64,000 nucleotides of DNA from an uncultured Bacillota bacterium. GTDB lineage: Bacteria > Bacillota_I > Bacilli_A > RFN20 > CAG-449. Below are positions 57,745 through 64,000 of this stretch, one piece after another (position 1 is the stretch's first letter; every line of letters begins with the position of its first letter). Under the pieces are notes generated by a model. It did no database searches and had not been told where the DNA came from. It saw nothing but the letters and a program-made list of their open reading frames with translations. Location: assembly GCA_902493275.1 (NCBI GenBank), contig CABUOQ010000003.1, positions 1 to 64,000 of the forward strand. The letters run 5' to 3'. A program made the translations under genes and the position numbers.

Positions 57745-57867
57745 AATCAAAGATTAGTTCAGTTAATCAATAAAAAGGTTAATGAAGAACTAATAAAAAA
57801 GATACCTAACTTAGAACTTGAAAAAATAAAGTTAGATATCTCAATAACAATTAAACCTACTAAATAA
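57745..57867 (+). pseudogene. remnant of a small gene without start codon
   Basis: After the orphan Shine-Dalgarno the open frame reads NQRLVQLINKKVNEELIKK and continues PNLELEKIKLDISITIKPTK to a TAA at 57865-57867. It is about 40 codons without any ATG, GTG or TTG start in frame. It looks like the end of a helix-strand protein whose beginning was deleted. The family is not known. Confidence 0.4.
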
Positions 57868-57876
57868 TAGGTTTAG

Positions 57877-57902
57877 CCTAAGGGGAAGTGAATCCCCTTA
57901 GG
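57877..57902 (+). terminator. strong hairpin without U-tract
   Basis: CCTAAGGGGA (57877-57886) pairs perfectly with TCCCCTTAGG (57893-57902) around a 6-base loop. Only TATCATAATT follows, so termination may be weak. It lies 9 bp after the remnant's stop codon. Confidence 0.5.
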
Positions 57903-57945
57903 TATCATAATTAGTATATATGATTTTCTTTAATTAGTCAAATTT

Positions 57946-57993
57946 ATGGTTAGCGAAGCTCAAAAGAAAGCATCGATAAAATATAAAGCATAG
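57946..57993 (+). pseudogene. N-terminal fragment of an AQKKA-type small DNA-binding protein
   Basis: The frame encodes MVSEAQKKASIKYKA and then a stop. SEAQKKA..KY is the typical start of small Arc-like proteins common on Firmicute elements. The rest is missing. A related fragment (QKKAAVKYK) lies at 63692. A small hairpin TTCGGA/TCCGAA (57999-58014) follows. Apart from these items I see nothing in 57663-58097. Confidence 0.45.
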
Positions 57994-58097
57994 TGTACTT
58001 CGGAAAAATCCGAAACAAAAAACGATAATTTTAGTTTTTAGAAAATTTAAGCAAAAAATTTTTTTAGAATATATACTTTTAGCAAGGAGAAAATAAA

Positions 58098-60062
58098 ATG
58101 AAAAATAAATTTACTATAACTATATTATCATTAATATCATTGTCATCAATTATGGCTTGTCAAAACACATCTTCAAATGTGTCTAGTAATCTTACTAGTA
58201 CTTCATCAGAAATATTATCTAGTGAAATTGTTTCATCAAGTTCAATTTCTTCTAGTATAGATTATGGAACATTAACAATTAACGATATTGAAATAGCATT
58301 TATGGGTGAAATGCTAATAAATCCAATTTTTTCAAATGATAAGTATGAAGAAGAACTTATTTATGAATTTGATGGTAATAATATTCAAATTACTGAAGAT
58401 AAAGTAAAGGGATTAGTCCCGGGAACAACAACAATCGTAACAGCAAAAAGTCAGCATTTTACTGCAACATTTAAAGTTATAGTTACATATATAAATGCTA
58501 TATTAACAAATAATACGGGAGCAGAATCAAAGTATTTAGTTGCAGTACCTGAAGATGATAACTATGTCGTTCATTTTAACGTTAAAATTCTTGAATATGT
58601 TAATGAGTACACAAGGTTATCAAGTTTTGCTTTTAATGGAAGTAATAATTCTTGGTACAATATAGAGATGCAAGGCGATGGCAGTATAAATTTGTTTGCT
58701 AATTTTTTAGGAAAAGAAAAAAAGTGGATATATTTAGGTAATAAATCTAATTTTACTAATAGCGATAATGTTTTAGAATATAAAGTGGATTTGCTAAAGA
58801 ATGGGTTATCAACAAGATTTTATTTTAATGAAAAATTAGTCTGTTCTTATTCAGAAAAAGATATGTTAGGCAGTGAAAAATTATCATCGTTAGAAGTAAC
58901 CTCAGCGGCAGATAGGGAAAATGCTGGTAAATATACTATTGAGTTAAAAGATGTATATTACGAACTTGAAAATAGTGAAAATTATCAAAAAATGATTAAT
59001 AGTAATGCAATTCTTTTTCCAAATATAGAATTAACTAAAGATGATGGTTCAGAAGATAAGTATTATTATGGTGATATTTCAGCAATTAGTGATAGTTTTC
59101 TTTATTCTACTACTATAGATGTTGTTACATGGGATAATAATAAAACTCGCCCTTGCGCCATTGCTTTTAATGGTAGCGATAATTCTTGGTATAACATTGA
59201 AATGAATAGTGATGGAAACCTTATATTATATGGAAGATTTAATGGCGTGGAAAAATACAATATATTTTTGGACAATAAATCTAATTTAATGGTTAATAAT
59301 AAGATTCATTTTACAGTTAATATTTTAAAAAGAGGACAAGCAACATGGTATTTTTTCAATGACAGATTGGTATGTTGGTACACTGAAAAAGAATTAGAAA
59401 ACTATGAGAATTTAAGTGGGTTTGAAGTGACAGCTGCTACTGATGTTTGGCAAGATGGCGGAGCATATAAAGTTGAATTAACTGATACTAAAGTTGAACT
59501 CAGCAATTCTTCAAAATATAAGACGTATATGGATAAAGTATTTAAATCATATGAAGATACAACTTTAAAATCTGATGATGGTGCAGAACAAAGAGCGCCT
59601 GAAATTGCTGTTAGCGATAATTGTGTTTATACGACTACAGTGATAATAAAATCTGATGCTAATGGATGGTTTAGACCTTGTGCTTTTGCTTTTAATAATA
59701 GTGATAATTCTTGGTATAATATTGAAACTGATGAAGGTGGAAGTTTAACATTATTTGCAAGATTTAATGGAATAGAAAAATATTTTATTTCATTGGGAAA
59801 TAAAACTGATTATTTGATAGATGGTTTTATTACTTTAAATATATCTATTTTAAAAAGAGGACAATCGACTGCTTTCTTTGTTAATGATATATTAAAAGCT
59901 GATTTTAATGATGAAAATATGACTGGTTATAGTGGATTATATACTTTATTTGTAACTTCTTGTGCTGATCGCTCTAGCAGTGCGTTTGAAGTATTGTTAA
60001 AAAATCAAAGATTAGACGATGAAGAATCAGAGATGTTTAATAAATATAAAAATTTATTGTAA
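58098..60062 (+). CDS. lipoprotein with Big_2-like domain and three tandem beta-sandwich repeats
   Basis: The 654-aa lipoprotein has lipobox Cys21 (SIMAC) and a Ser linker to about 55. A Big_2-like Ig domain follows (about 58-130, VKGLVPGTTTIVTAKS), then three repeats of about 160 aa beginning near residues 140, 310 and 480. Each repeat carries AFNxSxNSWYNIE, an LFARFNG-like strand (LFANFLG, LYGRFNG, LFARFNG), then LLKNG or ILKRGQ-ST and FFNDRLVC-like strands. No catalytic acids are recognised, so it is probably a surface glycan-binding protein. It resembles the 2851 lipoprotein in design. It is 3 bp from the next gene's upstream frame and probably in an operon with it. Confidence 0.75.
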   Translation: MKNKFTITILSLISLSSIMACQNTSSNVSSNLTSTSSEILSSEIVSSSSISSSIDYGTLTINDIEIAFMGEMLINPIFSNDKYEEELIYEFDGNNIQITEDKVKGLVPGTTTIVTAKSQHFTATFKVIVTYINAILTNNTGAESKYLVAVPEDDNYVVHFNVKILEYVNEYTRLSSFAFNGSNNSWYNIEMQGDGSINLFANFLGKEKKWIYLGNKSNFTNSDNVLEYKVDLLKNGLSTRFYFNEKLVCSYSEKDMLGSEKLSSLEVTSAADRENAGKYTIELKDVYYELENSENYQKMINSNAILFPNIELTKDDGSEDKYYYGDISAISDSFLYSTTIDVVTWDNNKTRPCAIAFNGSDNSWYNIEMNSDGNLILYGRFNGVEKYNIFLDNKSNLMVNNKIHFTVNILKRGQATWYFFNDRLVCWYTEKELENYENLSGFEVTAATDVWQDGGAYKVELTDTKVELSNSSKYKTYMDKVFKSYEDTTLKSDDGAEQRAPEIAVSDNCVYTTTVIIKSDANGWFRPCAFAFNNSDNSWYNIETDEGGSLTLFARFNGIEKYFISLGNKTDYLIDGFITLNISILKRGQSTAFFVNDILKADFNDENMTGYSGLYTLFVTSCADRSSSAFEVLLKNQRLDDEESEMFNKYKNLL

Positions 60063-60079
60063 AATTGGAGAATTTTAAT

Positions 60080-62722
60080 ATGAATAAAGAAAAAAAACTA
60101 TTGTTTACACTAATTGGAGTTATATTAATTTCTTCATGTAATGCTAATATAAGTAGCAATTCATCAAGTAGCTCTTCACAAGAAGAAATATCGTCATTAG
60201 TATCTTCTGATGACAAAGGAGATTATAATTTGAAAAATGATTTATTAAATCTTAATTTAAAAGGATATATTGGTACAAATTTAAAAAATAATATTAAGTA
60301 TTGGCAAAAATCTGCATATCAAAATAATCCTAATATTATTACTCAAATTAGGGTTGCAAATACTAGCGACGAATTAGTGTCATTATCTAATATATTAGGA
60401 AATGATTATTTTGGTGTAGATTCATCATCTGAAATAGATATACTTGAAAAAGATGGAGAAAAATATATTGGATGGATATTAAAATCTTTACCAACATCAT
60501 ATGGAGATCGTGATTTTAGATTTTCTAATGATCCTCACGCTATAACATCATGGAAAGGGGCGAAGGAACTGTTAATCCATGTTGATAATAGTCAAATAGA
60601 TGGAATAACCTCATTAAGGTTAGCATTCGAAGAAAATACTATAGGAAGAGAATCGTATTCTTTAATCAAAGATTCTGAAGTTTATCTTTTAAATAATGGA
60701 AAAAGTGAAACTATAACAACATTAGATAATGGATATATAGAAATTCCGCCTAAATTTGTAGGATATGTTGCTTTACCTCTAGATATAAATCATTTTGCTT
60801 GTTATTGGAGTGAAGGTGGAAATAAAATCTTAGAACTAGATAATGTTGTTCAATTTCAAATTTCAATCAAAGGTACCACAAAAAATATTGATAAACCATT
60901 TTATATGAATAATTTTGCAATTGTTGGTGATTTTGAAGGAAATGATTTATCAAATGAAATTGGATTTGAAGAAAATAGCAAAATAGTATGGGATTTATCT
61001 TTTGTAGAAAAGAGAAAAGAAAAAAGTGAAGAACCATCATCATTAGCTTGGTATGGAGAATTTGTAGGTAAATTATTAACGGGAATTGCATTTTCTTATC
61101 GTGCAGAACCTAGCGAAGATTTATTTAATGAGGCAGAAACTATTATTAATGATTTGTTTGAAGCACAAGGAGATGATGGATATTTAGGTGTTTTTAAAGG
61201 TGGGGCACGTTATTCTATTTCTTCGAGCAATTGGGACTTGTGGAATCAGTATCATTGCGTTGTTGGGCTCTTAGAGTGGTATAAAAATAGCGGTAATGAA
61301 AAAGCATTAAGTATTGCTAAGAAAACTTTAGATTGTATATATGAAACCTTTAAAAATCGTAGCTATATTGTTAGTGGTGGTTTTGAAACTAATCGTGGAA
61401 TTGCCCATGGCTTTGCTTTAATGTATCAAATTTCACGTGAAGAAAAATATCTTAAAGAAGCTGAAAGAATTATTCAACAAGATTGTCGAGATAATAATGG
61501 TTGGTATAATATGGCTTTAAAAGGAAACCATTTTTATAAATCTTCAAGTGCAAGATGGGAAGTTCTTCATATGATAATGACATTAGCAATTCTTTATCAA
61601 GAAACACAAAATGAAGAGTATTTTTCAGTGATGGATATAATTTGGCATGATATTTTAGAAACAGACATTCATAATGATGGTGGTTTTACTACAAATGAAG
61701 GTGCAATTGGAGATCCATATCGAGATGGGGTTATTGAAACTTGTTGTAGTATTGCATGGAATGCATTTAGTAATGAATTTTTAAAAATTAATAAAGATGT
61801 TTCAATAGTCGATGAAATAGAAAGAACATATTTTAATGCTATTCAAGGATCGTTATTAGATAATGATAAATATTGTACATACAATACCCCAGTAGATGGA
61901 GTATTAGGAAGTTGTGGTGGATATAATGGGCTTAGGGTAGCTTCTCAACAAGATATTTCTTTCCAATTTAATAATGGTTCTCCTGATATGAATTGTTGCC
62001 AAGCAAATTTAGCTCGAGGATTAGGACAAATTTCTGAATGGGCTATTATGGCTGAAGATAATGACTTATATTTAAACTATTATGGTAGTTCTACAATGGA
62101 AACTAGATATAAAGATGAAGTATTAATTATTGATCAAGAGACAAATTATCCAATTAATGGCAAAATAAAATTAACAATATCTGGATTAAGTAAGCCAACC
62201 GAAATTAATTTGAAGTTAAGAATTCCTTCTTGGAGTAAAGATTCTAAAGTTAAGTGTGGTGGCAAAGAATATAGCGTTGAGTCTAATCAGTATTTTTCTG
62301 TTGATAAATTGTTTAATAATGGTGATATTATTGAATTAGATTTAGGTATGAGTTTTACTTGCTGGAAAGGTGAAAAGTCTAAAGAAGGAAAAACATCATT
62401 ATATTATGGACCGATATTATTAACGCTTGATGAATACTATATGAATAAATCAAATTATAATATTTCGTTTGATAAAAATATTGAATTTTCAGCCAGTAAG
62501 TTCGCTGAAGCAAAAATTATTGACGCGAAAAGTGATAGAGCATGGTTATTTGTTGACGTTCCTTATAATAATAATTATATTCGACTTGTTGATTTTGCTT
62601 CAGCAGGAAAGTTTAATGGAAATTCACAGCCATATAGATATTATTCTTGGCTAAACATTAATAATTTAATTGATAACGAATCAGATGATATTGTAAATCG
62701 TTGGAAACTTAACTTATACTAA
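60080..62722 (+). CDS. secreted GH127-type beta-L-arabinofuranosidase-like lipoprotein
   Basis: The protein is 880 aa from ATG 60080, preceded by TTGGAG; an in-frame TTG at 60065 is less likely because it would overlap the Shine-Dalgarno. Lipobox Cys20 (LISSC) is followed by a Ser linker and an N-terminal beta-sandwich of about 260 residues. The (alpha/alpha)6 barrel then has GH127-type segments: GFETNRGIAHGFALMYQIS, GDPYRDGVIETCCSIAW and the Cys signature DMNCCQANLARGLGQISEW, with Cys640 the likely zinc-bound nucleophile. The signature reads CCQAN rather than the commoner CCPPN. It would remove beta-L-arabinose at the surface, upstream of the cytosolic GH127 at 33577. Confidence 0.8.
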   Translation: MNKEKKLLFTLIGVILISSCNANISSNSSSSSSQEEISSLVSSDDKGDYNLKNDLLNLNLKGYIGTNLKNNIKYWQKSAYQNNPNIITQIRVANTSDELVSLSNILGNDYFGVDSSSEIDILEKDGEKYIGWILKSLPTSYGDRDFRFSNDPHAITSWKGAKELLIHVDNSQIDGITSLRLAFEENTIGRESYSLIKDSEVYLLNNGKSETITTLDNGYIEIPPKFVGYVALPLDINHFACYWSEGGNKILELDNVVQFQISIKGTTKNIDKPFYMNNFAIVGDFEGNDLSNEIGFEENSKIVWDLSFVEKRKEKSEEPSSLAWYGEFVGKLLTGIAFSYRAEPSEDLFNEAETIINDLFEAQGDDGYLGVFKGGARYSISSSNWDLWNQYHCVVGLLEWYKNSGNEKALSIAKKTLDCIYETFKNRSYIVSGGFETNRGIAHGFALMYQISREEKYLKEAERIIQQDCRDNNGWYNMALKGNHFYKSSSARWEVLHMIMTLAILYQETQNEEYFSVMDIIWHDILETDIHNDGGFTTNEGAIGDPYRDGVIETCCSIAWNAFSNEFLKINKDVSIVDEIERTYFNAIQGSLLDNDKYCTYNTPVDGVLGSCGGYNGLRVASQQDISFQFNNGSPDMNCCQANLARGLGQISEWAIMAEDNDLYLNYYGSSTMETRYKDEVLIIDQETNYPINGKIKLTISGLSKPTEINLKLRIPSWSKDSKVKCGGKEYSVESNQYFSVDKLFNNGDIIELDLGMSFTCWKGEKSKEGKTSLYYGPILLTLDEYYMNKSNYNISFDKNIEFSASKFAEAKIIDAKSDRAWLFVDVPYNNNYIRLVDFASAGKFNGNSQPYRYYSWLNINNLIDNESDDIVNRWKLNLY

Positions 62723-62726
62723 TATT

Positions 62727-63671
62727 ATGGAAAAATTCTATGATAAAACATTAAATATTTCTTTAAGAAATGAAAGGCAATGTAAAGCAATTTTTAAAGC
62801 TTTAAATAATAAAACTAGAAGAGATATATTAAGATTGCTATCTAAAAAAGGACCATTAAGTATTCAAAGTATTTCTTTTAATTTGGATTTGCCATTATCA
62901 ACTATTTCTGAACATGTATCGATATTATTAAAATCCGGTGTTATATCATCTTTTAAAAAAAATTCTGAACGTGGGCAAACAAAAATTGTATTTAGGCAAT
63001 ACGATAAAATAGATATTTCATTAAATGATTATGCGGATAATTTAATTGAAACTGATAATACAATTATGGAAATTCCGATTGGATCTTATTCCGGATTCGA
63101 TATCCATCAATTATGTGGAATGGTATGTAATGAAGGATATATTGGTAGCCGTGATAGCAGTTTATGTTTTCATCATAGCGAAAGATTTAAAGCACAATTA
63201 ATTTGGCTTGATTATGGATATTTAGAATATAAAATACCATTAGATTGCTTAACTAAAAAAGAAATATTTTCATTTTCATTCTCACTTGAACTCTGTTCTG
63301 AAGCACCTGGTTATAATGAAAATTGGAAATCGGACATTTTTTTTGAAATAAATGATCAAGAGATAGGTTATTTTACATCACAAGGTGATTATGGTAGGCG
63401 TAGAGGAAAATTGACTCCTTCTTGGTGGTCTGGTGATGTAACATCATATGGAGTGTTAAAACAAATTGAAGTCAATGAAGACGGAAGCTTTATTGATGGA
63501 ATAAAAGTGTCAGATATAACTATATATGACTTAAATATCGAGGCAAATAAAGTGCTAAAATTAAGATTTGGAGTGAAAGAAAATGCAAAAAATCGTGGGG
63601 GATTAAATCTTTTCGGTGATAGTTTTGGTGACTATCCTCAACATATTATTTTGATTATTTCGTATAGATGA
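62727..63671 (+). CDS. ArsR-type regulator with large C-terminal domain
   Basis: The 314-aa protein has a winged helix at about residues 15-90 (AIFKALNNKTRRDILRLLSK, LPLSTISEHVSILLKSGVI). About 220 residues of beta-rich sequence follow (from IMEIPIGSYSGFDIHQLCGM to the end). This combination is known in Firmicute ArsR-like regulators next to glycoside hydrolase genes. Typical metal-sensing ArsR proteins are about 100 aa and have Cys sites, which are not seen here. It starts 4 bp after the GH127 stop and probably controls that operon in response to a sugar. Confidence 0.82.
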   Translation: MEKFYDKTLNISLRNERQCKAIFKALNNKTRRDILRLLSKKGPLSIQSISFNLDLPLSTISEHVSILLKSGVISSFKKNSERGQTKIVFRQYDKIDISLNDYADNLIETDNTIMEIPIGSYSGFDIHQLCGMVCNEGYIGSRDSSLCFHHSERFKAQLIWLDYGYLEYKIPLDCLTKKEIFSFSFSLELCSEAPGYNENWKSDIFFEINDQEIGYFTSQGDYGRRRGKLTPSWWSGDVTSYGVLKQIEVNEDGSFIDGIKVSDITIYDLNIEANKVLKLRFGVKENAKNRGGLNLFGDSFGDYPQHIILIISYR

Positions 63672-63691
63672 TTTAGATTAATTATTAATTA

Positions 63692-63825
63692 CAAAAGAAA
63701 GCGGCGGTAAAATACAAAGTAAAAATGATCATTCGTCTAGTTTTGGTTTAAATGTTAAAATTGATGCTGATATTCTTGAGTTCTTGAATCAAAGTGACGA
63801 GTCATCAGCAACTTTGATTAGGTGA
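63692..63825 (+). pseudogene. frameshifted AQKKA-type small DNA-binding protein remnant
   Basis: QKKAAVKYKVK is read from 63692 with no start codon. A frame change near 63725 then gives KNDHSSSFGLNVKIDADI and EFLNQSDESSATLIR up to TGA at 63823-63825. Joined, it resembles the body of the small Arc-like family whose first residues occur at 57946. About 24 of 28 bases match between the two fragments at the QKKA region. Confidence 0.5.
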
Positions 63826-63901
63826 TTAATTTGTGAGAAGATAAAACGAATTAATAAAATAAATACTTTTATATAATGTAATTTAGAATTAATATATAAA
63901 T

Positions 63902-64000
63902 ATGAGAATAGACAAATATTTAAAACTATCACGTGTTATTAAAAGAAGAACAATCGCTAAAGATATTCTAAGTTTAGGTTTTGTAAAAATTAATGCTAAA
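63902..64000 (+). CDS. rqcP: ribosome quality-control S4-domain protein RqcP (partial)
   Basis: The first 33 codons of an S4-domain RNA-binding protein run off the window. [20 protein letters not shown] is very close to the start of Bacillus RqcP (YabO), which binds stalled 50S subunits during Ala-tailing with RqcH. In Bacillus the gene lies a few genes downstream of pth and mfd. Here it is 31 kb from mfd. Confidence 0.88.
   Translation, partial: MRIDKYLKLSRVIKRRTIAKDILSLGFVKINAK

Overview
The window is low-GC, low-complexity AT-rich DNA. It uses the standard bacterial code: TGA is a stop, for example at the ends of cas1 and the AraC gene. Most secreted proteins begin with a lipobox followed by a long Ser-rich linker. 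The core genes pth, mfd and rqcP are of Bacillota type. Together these point to an uncultured fermentative gut or rumen member of Bacilli (Erysipelotrichia, RF39 or Izemoplasma-like), but the sequence alone does not fix the genus.

Region 1 (1-5.3 kb): a LacI-type regulator, a convergent MATE exporter, and a Big_2-type lipoprotein followed by an RDD membrane protein. Region 2 (5.4-27.7 kb, plus strand): a large plant-polysaccharide locus. It holds an ABC sugar importer (lipoprotein plus two permeases), a cytosolic GH2 enzyme, a giant 799-aa MalK/MsmX-type ATPase, six GH43 proteins (four lipoproteins, two cytosolic), a GH36 alpha-galactosidase and a secreted SGNH/CE6-like acetylesterase. The set suits arabinan, arabinogalactan or acetylated pectin side chains: outside enzymes cut and deacetylate, the importer takes up oligosaccharides, and the cytosolic GH2, GH36 and GH43 enzymes finish them. 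LacI/cre-like operators lie before 2851, 5460 and 24573.

Region 3 (27.8-32.5 kb): a frameshifted small lipoprotein gene, then pth and mfd. Region 4 (32.6-48.7 kb): an AraC regulator, then a minus-strand operon read from 47.1 down to 33.6 kb. It encodes a two-repeat lipoprotein, a second binding protein, two permeases, two clan GH-A-like lipoproteins, a membrane-anchored surface protein, a LacZ-like GH2 and a GH127 beta-L-arabinofuranosidase. A divergent 436-aa MalK-type ATPase completes the transporter.

Region 5 (48.8-56.0 kb): a complete type II-A CRISPR-Cas system with tracrRNA, cas9, cas1, cas2, csn2, a short leader and 14 spacers. Three spacers occur twice and two neighbours are near-identical. 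Region 6 (56.0-58.0 kb): small orphan genes and a zeta-like kinase, separated by duplicated terminator/Shine-Dalgarno cassettes and gene remnants, which suggests a mobile or decaying segment. Region 7 (58.1-63.7 kb): a triple-repeat lipoprotein, a secreted GH127-type lipoprotein and an ArsR regulator with a large C-terminal domain. The start of rqcP is at the right edge. In Bacillus, pth, mfd and rqcP sit close together, so regions 4-7 (about 31 kb) look like accessory DNA in an otherwise conserved block.
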